Shown here piece by piece: positions 16,502 to 26,449 of a DNA stretch of 64,000 nt; position 1 is the first letter of the stretch, and each line of letters starts with the position of its first letter. The translations under genes and the position numbers were made by a program. A model generated the notes under the pieces. The model ran no database searches, was not told the origin of the DNA, and saw nothing but the letters and a program-made list of their open reading frames with translations. Source of the DNA: Anaerolineae bacterium (lineage in GTDB: Bacteria > Chloroflexota > Anaerolineae > Aggregatilineales > Phototrophicaceae); contig JAJEBE010000050.1 in the NCBI GenBank assembly GCA_022822545.1, positions 36,107 through 100,106 of the forward strand. The letters run 5' to 3'.

Positions 16502-19207
16502 TCACTCAGCCAGGAAGTTCCGCAGTACCGTATGCAGAATCCCGCCATTGCGGTAGTAATCCACCTCGACCGGACTATCCAGCCGAACAATCGCCTCAAA
16601 CTGCGTCTGCCCGCCCGCGTCGTCAGTCGCCGTCACCGTCAGACGTTGCATCGGCTCGACCGCGTCGCTCACCGGAATATCGTATGTCTCGTGCCCGGTC
16701 AGCCCCAGCGACTTATATGATTGCCCCTCAGCGAAGGTCAGCGGCAACACGCCCATCATCACCAGGTTGCTGCGATGGATCCGCTCGATGCTCTCGGCGA
16801 TCACCGCTTTGATGCCCAGCAGCAACGTGCCTTTCGCCGCCCAATCCCGCGACGAGCCCATGCCGTAATCCTTGCCCGCCAACACAATCAGCGGACTCCC
16901 ATCGGCTTGATAGCGCAGCGCGGCATCGTAGATCGGCAGCTCTTCCATCGTCGGCAGGTAGTAGGTCACGCCGCCTTCGCTGCCCGGCACCAGCAGATTC
17001 CGCAAGCGAACATTGGCGAAGGTGCCGCGCGTCATCACCCGGTCGTTGCCGCGCCGCGAGCCGAAGCTGTTGAAATATTGCGGGCTGACATCTCGCCCGA
17101 GCAAGTACTGCCCCGCTGGCCCGTTGATGGCGATGGCGCCCGCCGGCGAAATATGATCGGTCGTCACCGAATCTCCGCCTTTGACCATGACGCGCGCGCC
17201 GGTAATCGGCTCGATCGGCGGCGCTTCCCGCGGCAAGTCGACGAAGAAGGGCGGTTCCTGAATATAGCTGCTGTCCGCGCTCCATTCGTAGACCGGCTCG
17301 TCAGTGCTCGGTATCTCGTTCCATTGCTCGTTGCCATCGTAGGTATTGCTGTATTGCTCCAGGTACATGCCCGCATCGAGGCTTTCCTGCACCGTGCGGA
17401 CGATCTCCGCTTGACTCGGCCAAATATTGCGCAGATATATATCGGCGCCGCCCTCGTCTTGACCGAGCGGCTCGCTGTTCAAGTCGATATCGACCGTGCC
17501 CGCCAGGGCATATGCTACCACCAGCGGCGGCGACGCCAGGAAGTTCGCCCGCACATCCGGGCCAATCCGACCGCCGAAGTTTCTGTTGCCGCTGAGCACG
17601 GACGCCGCCACGATATCGGCTTCGTGTATCGCTTCCCGCACCGGCTCCGGCAAGGGACCGCTATTGCCGATGCAAGTCGTGCAGCCATAACCGACCGTGT
17701 GGAAACCGAGCGCCTCCAGATGTGGCGTCAAGCCCGCCTTGTCCAGGTACTCGGTCACCACCTTGGAACCCGGCGCCAGGCTCGTCTTGACGTAAGACTT
17801 GCGCGTCAAACCTCGCTCATTCGCTTTCTTCGCCAGCAAGCCGGCCGCCACCATCACCGAGGGATTGCTCGTATTCGTGCAAGACGTAATGGCGGCGATG
17901 ACCACCGAACCATGCTTCAATTCAGCGCTGTCGCCATTCGCTCGCACATTTCCGCTGGCGCCCAATTGCTCGGCCGACAAAGCGAAACCCTGCGGACCCA
18001 GCGGCGCGGTCAGGACTTCGTTGAAGCGCGGCTTCAGCTCGCTCACCAGAATGCGATCCTGCGGACGCAGCGGACCCGCCACGCTCGGCTCGACCGCGCT
18101 CAAGTCTAATTCCAGCGTATCGTTGAATGACGGATCTGGCGTTTCGTCGCTGCGGAAAAGCCCCTGTTCCTTGCAGTAGACTTCAACCAGCCGGACGAGA
18201 TCTTCGTCGCGTCCCGTGCGCCGCAGATAACTCAGCACTTCGTCATCGGCCGGGAAGAAGCCCATGGTCGCGCCATATTCCGGCGCCATATTGGCGATTG
18301 TCGCGCGGTCGGGCAGGGTCATGCTGCTCAAGCCGGGTCCATAGAATTCGACAAACTTGCCCACCACGCCTTTCTCCCGCAGCATCTGCGTGACCACCAG
18401 CACCAGATCGGTCGCGGTCGCGCCCTCGGGCAATTGTCCCATGAGCTTGAAACCAACCACTTCCGGCATCAGCATATAAATTGGCTGACCCAGCATCGCC
18501 GCTTCCGCTTCAATGCCGCCAACGCCCCAGCCGAGGACACCAAGCCCATTGATCATCGTCGTGTGGCTGTCCGTCCCCACCAGCGAATCCGGCAGCGCCA
18601 CCACACCACCGCCATTCGGATCCTCGTATAACTGCACCACCTTCGCCAAATACTCGAGGTTGACCTGATGCACGATGCCGGTCGCCGGCGGCACGACCTT
18701 GAGATTCTCAAAAGCCTTCTGCCCCCAATGCAGGAACTCATAGCGCTCGCGATTGCGGACGAATTCCATCTCGGCATTGCGCTGGATCGCGTCCGCGCGC
18801 CCGAAGACATCCACCTGCACCGAATGGTCAATCACCAGGTCCACCGGCACCACCGGATTGATCTTCTGCGGGTCGCCGCCCATCCGCGCCATCGCGCTGC
18901 GCAGCGCCGCCAAATCAACCAGCGACGGCACGCCGGTGAAATCCTGCAAGATCACCCGCGCCGGACTGAACGGAATCTCGACAGCCCGGTAATCGCCCGC
19001 GTCCCAGGATGCCAGATTGACCACATCCTCGGCTTGGAAGAGCCGCCCGTCCTCGTTGCGCAAGGCGTTCTCCAGCAGCACCTTGATGCTGAATGGCAAA
19101 CGGTCGATCTGTCCGATGCCGTCGCCCGCCAGCTTGCTCAGTCGGTAGATGCCGGCCTGCATTCCGCCGCTGTCGATCGTGCCGCGTGTATCGAAACTAT
19201 TGTTCAT
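16502..19207 (-). CDS. acnA: Aconitate hydratase A
   Basis: The 901-residue enzyme isomerises citrate and isocitrate through cis-aconitate. Length and order match the AcnA/IRP1 type. It has [21 protein letters not shown] in the N-terminal region, the three cluster cysteines in [10 protein letters not shown] and [10 protein letters not shown], a linker, and a C-terminal swivel domain with [10 protein letters not shown]. The frame is open to 19282, but ATG 19207 has GAGAGGAA just upstream and starts the family N-terminus. A promoter with an overlapping palindrome lies 80-105 bases upstream, and a terminator follows the stop, so it is a single-gene unit. Confidence 0.96.
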   Translation of the reverse strand: MNNSFDTRGTIDSGGMQAGIYRLSKLAGDGIGQIDRLPFSIKVLLENALRNEDGRLFQAEDVVNLASWDAGDYRAVEIPFSPARVILQDFTGVPSLVDLAALRSAMARMGGDPQKINPVVPVDLVIDHSVQVDVFGRADAIQRNAEMEFVRNRERYEFLHWGQKAFENLKVVPPATGIVHQVNLEYLAKVVQLYEDPNGGGVVALPDSLVGTDSHTTMINGLGVLGWGVGGIEAEAAMLGQPIYMLMPEVVGFKLMGQLPEGATATDLVLVVTQMLREKGVVGKFVEFYGPGLSSMTLPDRATIANMAPEYGATMGFFPADDEVLSYLRRTGRDEDLVRLVEVYCKEQGLFRSDETPDPSFNDTLELDLSAVEPSVAGPLRPQDRILVSELKPRFNEVLTAPLGPQGFALSAEQLGASGNVRANGDSAELKHGSVVIAAITSCTNTSNPSVMVAAGLLAKKANERGLTRKSYVKTSLAPGSKVVTEYLDKAGLTPHLEALGFHTVGYGCTTCIGNSGPLPEPVREAIHEADIVAASVLSGNRNFGGRIGPDVRANFLASPPLVVAYALAGTVDIDLNSEPLGQDEGGADIYLRNIWPSQAEIVRTVQESLDAGMYLEQYSNTYDGNEQWNEIPSTDEPVYEWSADSSYIQEPPFFVDLPREAPPIEPITGARVMVKGGDSVTTDHISPAGAIAINGPAGQYLLGRDVSPQYFNSFGSRRGNDRVMTRGTFANVRLRNLLVPGSEGGVTYYLPTMEELPIYDAALRYQADGSPLIVLAGKDYGMGSSRDWAAKGTLLLGIKAVIAESIERIHRSNLVMMGVLPLTFAEGQSYKSLGLTGHETYDIPVSDAVEPMQRLTVTATDDAGGQTQFEAIVRLDSPVEVDYYRNGGILHTVLRNFLAE

Positions 19208-19285
19208 GAAGTTCCTCTCAATCGGCGTCAGCAAACCCGCCAACCCCGCCTCGCCATCGTCCAGGTAACTACTTGACCACATCGC

Positions 19286-19318
19286 ATTCTACCAAACATT
19301 CCGCCCCGCGTTAACGCG
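19286..19318 (-). promoter_or_regulatory. acnA promoter overlapped by a perfect 12-bp palindrome
   Basis: On the minus strand TTAACG (19309-19314) and TAGAAT (19286-19291) are 17 bases apart. The palindrome CGCGTTAACGCG (19307-19318) covers the -35 box and would place a bound dimeric regulator where it blocks RNA polymerase. The regulator is unknown. Confidence 0.5.
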
Positions 19319-19388
19319 AAACTCCCCATCGCCGCCAACCAAGGCTCCAACCATCGGCTCCCATGAAAACTCTGCGCCCTCGAACAAA

Positions 19389-19450
19389 CTCGGTGGCCTC
19401 GATGGTAAAGTCCTTTGCGCTCTCCGTGCTTTGGCGCCTTTGTGGGAAAA
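19389..19450. repeat. CACAGAG-type repeat remnant
   Basis: The stretch contains CTTTGCGCTCTCCGTGC and GCCTTTGTGGGAAAA, matching in order and spacing the right arm of the element at 43533-43713. Its minus-strand translation contains GLYHRGHRV, the signature artefact of this repeat family, also found as NHRGHREHRG at 43533. It lies in the 358-base gap between acnA and the DsbA-like gene, which is otherwise empty. Confidence 0.6.
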
Positions 19451-19565
19451 GACGTCGCCAGACCCGTCCGCATAACTTGTCATTGCAGAAACAAGCCCCT
19501 CTCAAGTAGACTTGCCGCACTGAGAATCCGACTTTGTACGCTTCCAGGACGAGGTCATTTACGCC

Positions 19566-20561
19566 ATGGCAAAACGACAAAGCCGTACACGCGAAGCCCG
19601 CCAGCGCCGCCAAAAACAGCGCCGCCAAAGCCAGCGCTTTTATGTCCTCATCGGGATAGTTGTCGTGGCTGTCGTCGCGATCGCGGTTGTCATCGTCTCC
19701 AACCAACCGGTCGAAGCCCATATCCCCGACGATCTCTCCGCGCGCTACCAGGATATCGAACGCTCCTTCTCGCCGGTGGGCTACCCGCGCCTCGGCGACA
19801 ATGACGCGCCCGTCACGGTCGAGGAATACGCCAGCTTCGCCTGTCCCGGCTGCGAGGCCTTCCACAGCGAAAGCTTTGACGCCGTGCTTGAGCGCGTTCG
19901 CGCTGGACAAGTGCGCTTCACCTATGTGCCGCTTAGCACTGGCTCCGTGCCCAATGCCGAGGGCGCCTCCCGCGCTGCTCTTTGCGCCGGCGTGCAAGGC
20001 ATGTTCTGGGAGATGCACGATGTCCTCTTCGATTGGCAGACGCGCTACGGCAATACCGCCTTCTCGCAGAATCGCCTCCTTGCCGGCGTCGAAGGGCTTG
20101 GGCTGAGCAGCAGCGGCTTCACCAACTGTTTCAACTCGGCCGCCATCAGCAGCACCCTGACCGCCGCGCAAAACGAAGGCGTGGCCAGCACGCCGACCAT
20201 CCGCGTCAATGGCGTCACGCTCGACGCCGGAGGCGCCATCCCGCCGACGGCTGCCATCCTGCAAGCCATCGACGATGCGACGCCGGCTGATTGGGGCATG
20301 CCTGTTGAAGAGCCGCCAGTTGAGGAAGCCCTGCCGGAGCAGGAAGCGGAAGCGGTCGAAGACGCCGCCGCGCCTGATGTTGAGCCGGCCGAGGACGCTG
20401 AAGAATCCGATCCCGTTGATACTGCGAACACCGCCGCCAGTCCCACGGACGCGGACCAGGAGTCAACGGAAGAACCTGCTGACGATACCGCCCAGCAAGC
20501 GCCGGATAGCGAAGAAGAAGCGGGCGCCGGCGAGGAAGAAACCGAAGAACCGGACGGCTAG
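19566..20561 (+). CDS. Membrane-anchored DsbA-like thiol oxidoreductase with acidic C-terminal tail
   Basis: The 331-residue protein has an Arg/Lys/Gln-rich cytoplasmic start (1-23), a transmembrane anchor (25-44) and a DsbA-type thioredoxin domain (about 62-235). The active site is Cys93-Pro-Gly-Cys96 and the cis-Pro is Pro210 in STPTIRVNG, so it probably makes or reshuffles disulfides outside the cell membrane. Residues 246-331 are low complexity, very rich in Glu, Asp, Ala and Pro, with no family I know. Cys140 and Cys188 lie within the domain. It is convergent with the HIT gene. Confidence 0.88.
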   Translation: MAKRQSRTREARQRRQKQRRQSQRFYVLIGIVVVAVVAIAVVIVSNQPVEAHIPDDLSARYQDIERSFSPVGYPRLGDNDAPVTVEEYASFACPGCEAFHSESFDAVLERVRAGQVRFTYVPLSTGSVPNAEGASRAALCAGVQGMFWEMHDVLFDWQTRYGNTAFSQNRLLAGVEGLGLSSSGFTNCFNSAAISSTLTAAQNEGVASTPTIRVNGVTLDAGGAIPPTAAILQAIDDATPADWGMPVEEPPVEEALPEQEAEAVEDAAAPDVEPAEDAEESDPVDTANTAASPTDADQESTEEPADDTAQQAPDSEEEAGAGEEETEEPDG

Positions 20562-20616
20562 CCTCCGCGCCAAGCCATGTTCGGCAGTGCCCGCTTGATG
20601 AATGCGGAACGCTACG

Positions 20617-20964
20617 CTACTTCCGCGCCAGCATCGGCCCCAACGACCGCCCGCCCAGCAAGTGCATATGCAGATGGAAGACCTCTTGCCCGCCATGCTC
20701 ATTGCAATTGACGATCAGTCGGTAGCCATTCTCGGCGATGCCTTCCTCCGCTGCGATCTTCGCCGCGACCGTAAATAGCCGGCCTAGCGCCGCTTCGTCT
20801 TCCGCGGTCACATCGTTGGCGGTGGCGATTTCGCGCTTGGGAATGATGAGGATATGGGTGGGCGCTGAGGGCGCGATATCGCGGAAAGCCAGCACCAACT
20901 CGTCTTCATAAACGATATCAGCCGGGATCTCACGCGCGATAATCTTGGAAAACACTGTACTCAT
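20617..20964 (-). CDS. HIT family protein (HINT-type nucleotide hydrolase)
   Basis: The 115-residue protein carries the histidine triad His97-x-His99-x-His101 in [11 protein letters not shown] and the N-terminal segment [18 protein letters not shown] typical of HINT/PKCI proteins. These dimers hydrolyse AMP-lysine or other purine phosphoramidates in the cytoplasm. It lies about 60 bases after fabG on the same strand. Length is normal. Confidence 0.94.
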   Translation of the reverse strand: MSTVFSKIIAREIPADIVYEDELVLAFRDIAPSAPTHILIIPKREIATANDVTAEDEAALGRLFTVAAKIAAEEGIAENGYRLIVNCNEHGGQEVFHLHMHLLGGRSLGPMLARK

Positions 20965-21025
20965 TTGCCGCCTCCTCGTGGCGATTAGCCGCCTGTCAAC
21001 GAAATCCTCTGCGCATCGAATTGAG

Positions 21026-21772
21026 TTACATGACCATGCCGCCGTCGACTACGAGCGTCTGCCCGGTTATGTAAGACGCGTCCGCTGACGCCAGGAAGGC
21101 GACCGCCTTGGCAATATCCGCCGGATCGCCCATCCGACCCAGCGGGATCGCGCCCAGCGCGGCATCCTTGAGTTCATCGGAAAGATCGGCAGTCATGTCC
21201 GTTTCGACGAAGCCCGGCGCGACCGCATTGACCCGCACGGAACGCGGCGCCAGTTCCTTCGCCAGCGATTTGCTCAGCCCGATGATGCCGGCTTTGCTGG
21301 CGGCGTAATTGGTCTGCCCGCCATTGCCGGCGATGCCGACGACGCTTGTGATATTGATGATGCTGCCGGCGCGCTTGCGCATCATGATGCGGGCCGCCGC
21401 CTTGCAGCAGAGCCAACAACTGCGCAGGTTCGTCGCCTGCACGATGTCGAAGTCCTCCGGTTTCATCATCATGATGACATTGTCGCGCGTGATGCCGGCG
21501 TTGTTCACGAGGATATCCAGACCGCCGTACTGTGATATGACGGCCTTGAAGAGCGCGGTCACCCCCCTTTCATCGGCGACATCGGCTTGCAGCGCGATGG
21601 CTTGGCCGCCGCTCGCCGCGATTGCGGCCACCGTGTCCTCCGCCGTCGCCGAGTTGCTGCGATAGTTTACGACTACGTTGGCGCCTTGTCCTGCCAATTC
21701 CAGGCAGATCGCCCGGCCTATGCCGCGGCCGCCGCCGGTGACCAGGGCAGTTTTTCCTTCGAACTTGGGCAT
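21026..21772 (-). CDS. fabG: 3-oxoacyl-ACP reductase / short-chain dehydrogenase
   Basis: The 248-residue SDR enzyme reduces 3-oxoacyl-ACP with NADPH in fatty acid elongation. It shows TGGGRGIGR (12-20), NNAG (90-93), and the catalytic Ser143, Tyr156 and Lys160 in NYAASK, followed by the FabG-typical [12 protein letters not shown] chose ATG 21772, which has AAAGGA six bases upstream, over ATG 21796. No other fatty-acid genes are adjacent, so a different SDR substrate is possible, but the sequence is close to canonical FabG. Confidence 0.92.
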   Translation of the reverse strand: MPKFEGKTALVTGGGRGIGRAICLELAGQGANVVVNYRSNSATAEDTVAAIAASGGQAIALQADVADERGVTALFKAVISQYGGLDILVNNAGITRDNVIMMMKPEDFDIVQATNLRSCWLCCKAAARIMMRKRAGSIINITSVVGIAGNGGQTNYAASKAGIIGLSKSLAKELAPRSVRVNAVAPGFVETDMTADLSDELKDAALGAIPLGRMGDPADIAKAVAFLASADASYITGQTLVVDGGMVM

Positions 21773-21934
21773 ACGAGTCCTTTCCGCAGGGGTCATGAGA
21801 TGAATACGGGGCTATTGTAACCACCTTGCTTCGCGCGGGCACAGAGTGATTTTGGCTAGACAGACGCTTTTGTCCGCGCGTGTGAGCGAGCCGCCGGCTT
21901 CTTCGTCCAGAGTGAAGCGAAAAGCGCCGGGCGC

Positions 21935-23485
21935 CTAGGCTGAACCGCCGACCCAGCCGATCAACTCGACCTGGCCGCGCAAGTCGCTGGTGATGCTGCT
22001 GGCGCCGAAACCGTTGGCGCTGGCGACGTAGATATCGTTGCGGCCGTCGACGCGCGGATTGACGCCGGTAAAGGCGATGAACCGCCCGTCGAAAGAATAG
22101 CGCGGGTCGCACATGGTGGGCGGGAGCCCGGCGCTGGCCACATTGCGGAAGCGGCTGTCCTTGACGCGAACGCCGTAAGGACAGTGTCCGGCCGTACCGC
22201 CGATAGCGATCCGCTGTCCATCGGGCGACCAGGCGGATGAAAGGCCGTAACGCGGGAAGTCCAAGTCTTCGTCTTGCCGTATGAGCGCGCCCGAAGCGCT
22301 GAGCAGGATGAGCCGGTTGGCCGCCTCGGCGATTTGGACAAGGACGGCGCCCCCGCCGGGCGACCAGCTCTCGGACAGATAACTGGCGCTTGCGGGACTA
22401 TCGGGCAGGCGCGCTTCAAGCACTTCGCCGCTGCTGATATCAGCTCGCCAGATGCGGCGCTGGGGATTAAGCAGATCGAAGGGGTCGCCGGTGGCGAGGG
22501 CGAGCATGGTCGAATTAATCCAGTATGGCGGTTCTGAAACTTCCAGGTCGGCGGCCAGGCTGACCTTGCCGGTCGAGACCTCGTAAAGGTAGACCAGGCC
22601 GGCCGTGGGCGGAGGCAGGCTAAGCCCATCGCAGAAACCGGGATCGCCGGGGTTCCAGCTTAGGCAATCGGCGCGGTCGGAGACAAAGGCGATATAGCTG
22701 CCGTCGGGCGACCAACTAGGCCAAAAGTCATAACTGCCGTGCTCGGTGATATTGATCCGGCCGGAGCCGTCTTTGGCGTAGAGAAAGATATCCATGTCGT
22801 AGCCCGTCGCGAGCGCCAGCGCCAACTGCTCGCCATCGGGCGACCAGGATGGGGGCATGAAGCGGCCTCGCTGGACCAGCGGATTCTCTCCGGCGAGGAC
22901 GCGTGCGCTGAAGCCGGTGGCGAGATCGAGGATGTAGAGGCCATCGGTGCGAATATCACCGTTCATCTGAACGTAGGCCAGGGAATTGCCAGGCTCCGCC
23001 ACGAAGACTTCGAGGCTCGCGGTCGATTCCAGTTCCAGCACGGCTATGCGGCTGCGGGCGCTTAGAGGCGAAGCGAAATAGATTGTCTGGACGCCGGTGA
23101 AGGGCTGGGCGGTGGCGATGTTGGCGATCGTTTCCTGCCGGTTGGCGCTGATGAAGGCGATCATCTGATTGGCGACGCCGTCTTTGATTTCGGCGGGAAT
23201 ATCGGAGACATCCCAATTGTCAAATACATAGCTTGTTTCCGGCCAAGGCGTGATCGATGGCGTCAATGTAGGCGGGGGCGTCAGCGTCACAGTCGGCGTG
23301 TTCGTGACGGTGGGGCTGGCTGTTGGAGTAGGCGTCTCGGATGGGACGGGCGTGGCTGTATCGCTGGGCACGGCGGTGGGCGTGGCGGTATTTGTGGCCG
23401 CGGGAGTAGCGGTGGGCGTCGGCTGGCTTAGCGCGCTGCAGGCGGCAAGGGAAAAAAGACCGAGGATGAAGGATGTTTTTTTCAC
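21935..23485 (-). CDS. TolB-like beta-propeller lipoprotein with Thr/Pro-rich linker
   Basis: The product of about 516 residues begins VKKTSFILGLFSLAACSALS, a lipoprotein signal with Cys at the lipobox. About 60 residues made almost only of Thr, Pro, Ser, Ala and Val follow. The rest carries at least four propeller blades of the WSPDGxxIAF type (PSWSPDGEQLALAL, PSWSPDGSYIAFVSDR, SAWSPDGQRIAIGG, YSFDGRFIAFTG). It is probably anchored outside the membrane and binds a protein or polymer. I chose a GTG start because it gives a perfect signal peptide; no good ribosome binding site is visible, and the start lies at the edge of a repeat remnant. A longer open frame reaches 23713. Confidence 0.8.
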   Translation of the reverse strand: MKKTSFILGLFSLAACSALSQPTPTATPAATNTATPTAVPSDTATPVPSETPTPTASPTVTNTPTVTLTPPPTLTPSITPWPETSYVFDNWDVSDIPAEIKDGVANQMIAFISANRQETIANIATAQPFTGVQTIYFASPLSARSRIAVLELESTASLEVFVAEPGNSLAYVQMNGDIRTDGLYILDLATGFSARVLAGENPLVQRGRFMPPSWSPDGEQLALALATGYDMDIFLYAKDGSGRINITEHGSYDFWPSWSPDGSYIAFVSDRADCLSWNPGDPGFCDGLSLPPPTAGLVYLYEVSTGKVSLAADLEVSEPPYWINSTMLALATGDPFDLLNPQRRIWRADISSGEVLEARLPDSPASASYLSESWSPGGGAVLVQIAEAANRLILLSASGALIRQDEDLDFPRYGLSSAWSPDGQRIAIGGTAGHCPYGVRVKDSRFRNVASAGLPPTMCDPRYSFDGRFIAFTGVNPRVDGRNDIYVASANGFGASSITSDLRGQVELIGWVGGSA

Positions 23486-23788
23486 CACGGGGGCCCAGAA
23501 GTGGTTCCAAGTGAATCGGGCGAAACTACACACCAAGAGATCTCGTAGGGGCGACCTATCAGGTCGCCCGAAACCTGTTCTCTGAACGTTCTCCAATTTT
23601 CTCATTACTTTCTTGGAACTACTGAGGCACAGAGTTTGAAAGACCTGAATTATCATCTGTTTGCTTATCTGTTCCAGGCCTAGATCTTGAACTAGGGACG
23701 CGTCTGATATCACTTCAAGTGATCATAGGCAATGTTACCATGCGCCCAATCTCTTGGCGCGTTTGCGGACGGGTGATCGCCCTACGAT
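23486..23788. repeat. Repeat-rich gap with GGGCGAC hairpin, copy 2
   Basis: GGGCGACCT (23549-23557) pairs perfectly with AGGTCGCCC (23561-23569) around ATC. TTTTCTCATTACTTTCTTGG begins near 23594, in the same order and orientation as the pair at 12801-12890. AGGCACAGAG near 23625 is a CACAGAG-family trace. No gene is supported here except the possible upstream extension of the lipoprotein frame. Confidence 0.7.
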
Positions 23789-26233
23789 TCATTCGACGTC
23801 ATCCGTATTTCCGGCATCATGGCGTCCGCGTTTCTCGGCGTCGATATCGCGCTGTCGCTTGGGAGGCGGCTCCTGGAGGACCAGGTCCAACACGCCTTGC
23901 ATATCCTCGACAAAGGCGACGGAGACATCGCGCATGACCGCCTTTGGTATTTCGCGCAGGTCTTTGCTGTTGTCCTTGGGCAGGATGATGCGGGGAATGC
24001 CGCGCCGGCGGGCGGCCAGCACTTTTTCCACGACGCCGCCGACGGGCAAGATTTGGCCGCGCAGGGTGATTTCGCCCGTCATGGCGCAAGCGGCATCAAC
24101 CGGGCATTCGGTGAAGGCGGAAATCAGCGCGGTCGTCAGCGTGATCCCGGCGGAGGGCCCGTCTTTGGGCACGGCGCCTTCCGGCATATGGATATGAATA
24201 TCGTAATTTTCGAAGTCCTCCGGCGGCAGACAAAAATGATGCGCGCGCGCCCGCAGGTAACTGAGGGCGATATGCGCCGATTCTTGCAAGACATCGCCCA
24301 GTTGACCGGTGAGCATGAGGTTGCCTTTGCCGGGCACGAGTGTGACTTCGACCGTTTGTATTTCGCCGCCGTTTGGCGTCCAGACCAAGCCGCTGACGAT
24401 GCCGACAGCATCGACGCGATTGACCTTTGCCCCGAGCAGTTGTGGCGGACCGAGGAGTTTCTCGACGATCGATGGACTAATCCGCCGTGGCGTCTTGCGC
24501 TCGGCCGCCACTTGCCGGGCGATCTTGCGGCAGATGTTGGCGATTTCGCGTTCGAGGTTGCGGACGCCGCTTTCGTAGGTATAGTGCCGGATGATGTGGG
24601 TGAGCGCCGGCGTGGTGAAGTGCAGGCCGGCTTCGGCGATGCCATTGGCTTCGAGCTGCTTCGGTATCAGGAAGCGCCGCGCGATTTGCAGTTTTTGCTC
24701 TTCCGAATAGCCTTTGAACTCGATCACTTCCAGACGGTCTTCCAGCGCTTCGGGAATGGAGTACAGATCATTGGCGGTGGTGATGAAGGTCACCTTTGAC
24801 AAGTCATAGGGCACTTCCAAGTAGTGGTCGACGAAGTTGCGGTTTTGCTCGGGATCGAGGACCTCAAGCATGGCGGAGGCCGGGTCTCCGCGGAAGTCGG
24901 AACTCATCTTGTCGATTTCGTCGAGCATAAAAACGGGGTTGATCGTCTCCGCTCTTTCCATTTGCTGCAAGATGCGGCCGGGCATCGAGCCGATATAGGT
25001 GCGGCGATGGCCGCGGATTTCGGCTTCGTCGCGGACGCCGCCGAGGCTGATGCGCAGGAATTTGCAGCCGAGGGCATCGGCGATGCTTTTGCCGAGCGAG
25101 GTTTTGCCGACGCCGGGCGGACCGACAAAGCAAAGAATCGGGCTTTTCATCTTGTCCCGCGCCAGTTTGCGCACGGCGATATGTTCGAGGATGCGCGCTT
25201 TAACTTTTTTCAAGCCATAATGAGCGCGTTCGAGGATCTCTTCTGCCTGGGCCAGATCGAGGTTTTCATCGCTGAGGGCATGCCAGGGCAAGGTCAGCAG
25301 CCGGTCGAGGTAGGTGTGGATCACGCCGGATTCGGGCGACATCGGCGGGATGGCGCTCAAGCGAGACAGCTCTTTCATAGCTTTCTCGTGGACTTCGGCC
25401 GGCAGCTCCGCGCTGTGGACTTTCGCCGTCAACTCTTTGATTTCCTGCGAGAATATATCGCCGTCGCCCAATTCTTGCTGAATGATGCGGACCTGCTCGC
25501 GCAGGTACATTTCACGCTGATTGGCGGCGATCTCGTCTTGCAGGCGGGTATGCACCTCATCATGGATTTCGCTATCGCGCAGGTCGGTGGTGAGCAGCAC
25601 CGCCAGCAACTCAAGGCGTTTCTCAATATTGTCGTGTTCCAGCAATTGCTGCAGGTCATCGGAGGGCAGCGGCAGTATCGCCGACAGCGAGTCACAGAGC
25701 AGGCCGGGATCCTCAAGCGACAAGATGTGCTTGATGACGCTGTCGGGCATGGCTTCGTTGTATTGGCTGCTGTGTTTGAAGAGCTCGACTAAAGCCTGTG
25801 CCAGGGATTGCAGCGCTTTGGCCTCGCGGGTCTCTTCAGGCAGTGGGCGGGCGGTGGCGATGGGATAGGGGCTGTCATGATCGATGGCGAGTATCTGGAC
25901 GCGGCGGCGGCCTTGGGCGAGCAATTGGCGAGTTTTCTCCGAGATGTCGGCATAGCGCGCGGGAGCGATCTCGGTGCCAACCGTGTGGATTCGGTCTATC
26001 AGCGCCTCGCCCTTGCTTTCGGCGCGCAACTTGCAAGCGATGAGGGTATGGCCGCGGTCATTGGCGGCGGCGGCGGCCTCGAGCTGAGCATCGTCAGTCA
26101 GCGGAATCAGGCTCAAAACTTGAGGAAAGACGACTTGATCAACCAAGGGCAGCAAGGGCAGTCGCATGACGCCGTCAGCCGCCAGCTTGGCGTTTTTGAT
26201 ACTCTTCAGGCGCTGTGTTAAGTGGCTGGTCAA
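23789..26233 (-). CDS. lon: ATP-dependent protease Lon
   Basis: The 814-residue cytoplasmic AAA+ protease degrades damaged and regulatory proteins. An N-terminal LAN domain (24-215) is followed by a helical linker, Walker A GPPGVGKT (371-378), the FMLDEIDK Walker B, and a C-terminal protease domain with Ser694 (PKDGPSAG) and Lys737 (GGVVEKV), whose 43-residue spacing matches E. coli Lon. The last 20 residues are charged. The chosen start is TTG 26233 with GAGAG upstream; ATG 26167 would remove 22 residues. It is divergent from the SPNxDG-repeat gene. Confidence 0.96.
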   Translation of the reverse strand: MTSHLTQRLKSIKNAKLAADGVMRLPLLPLVDQVVFPQVLSLIPLTDDAQLEAAAAANDRGHTLIACKLRAESKGEALIDRIHTVGTEIAPARYADISEKTRQLLAQGRRRVQILAIDHDSPYPIATARPLPEETREAKALQSLAQALVELFKHSSQYNEAMPDSVIKHILSLEDPGLLCDSLSAILPLPSDDLQQLLEHDNIEKRLELLAVLLTTDLRDSEIHDEVHTRLQDEIAANQREMYLREQVRIIQQELGDGDIFSQEIKELTAKVHSAELPAEVHEKAMKELSRLSAIPPMSPESGVIHTYLDRLLTLPWHALSDENLDLAQAEEILERAHYGLKKVKARILEHIAVRKLARDKMKSPILCFVGPPGVGKTSLGKSIADALGCKFLRISLGGVRDEAEIRGHRRTYIGSMPGRILQQMERAETINPVFMLDEIDKMSSDFRGDPASAMLEVLDPEQNRNFVDHYLEVPYDLSKVTFITTANDLYSIPEALEDRLEVIEFKGYSEEQKLQIARRFLIPKQLEANGIAEAGLHFTTPALTHIIRHYTYESGVRNLEREIANICRKIARQVAAERKTPRRISPSIVEKLLGPPQLLGAKVNRVDAVGIVSGLVWTPNGGEIQTVEVTLVPGKGNLMLTGQLGDVLQESAHIALSYLRARAHHFCLPPEDFENYDIHIHMPEGAVPKDGPSAGITLTTALISAFTECPVDAACAMTGEITLRGQILPVGGVVEKVLAARRRGIPRIILPKDNSKDLREIPKAVMRDVSVAFVEDMQGVLDLVLQEPPPKRQRDIDAEKRGRHDAGNTDDVE

Positions 26234-26264
26234 GGCTAGACTCTCGTTAATGCTATGCGGGTCG

Positions 26265-26291
26265 AATATGCGACAGTTCAGTCTAGTTCAA
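26265..26291 (-). promoter_or_regulatory. Putative lon promoter
   Basis: On the minus strand TTGAAC (26286-26291) and CATATT (26265-26270) are 15 bases apart, slightly short. No CIRCE (TTAGCACTC inverted repeat) is visible, so HrcA control is not indicated. Confidence 0.35.
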
Positions 26292-26449
26292 ATGCGGCGC
26301 AAATGTAAATACCCCCGCCGAATGGCCCCAGGCGGACAGCGGACGTGTATTCAGTCGCGCTGCTTCAGCGAGCGTCTATCGGTCGCATTTGGTGTAAAAT
26401 GGCAAAGATGGTTTTCGATAGACGATAAGGCAGGCTGAACAGGATTACG

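Noticed and set aside
16721..18109. Plus-strand open frame of 462 codons over aconitase
   Set aside because: Antisense shadow of acnA, His/Arg-rich with no ribosome binding site.
24824..25792. Plus-strand open frame of 322 codons over lon
   Set aside because: Antisense shadow of a complete Lon protease.
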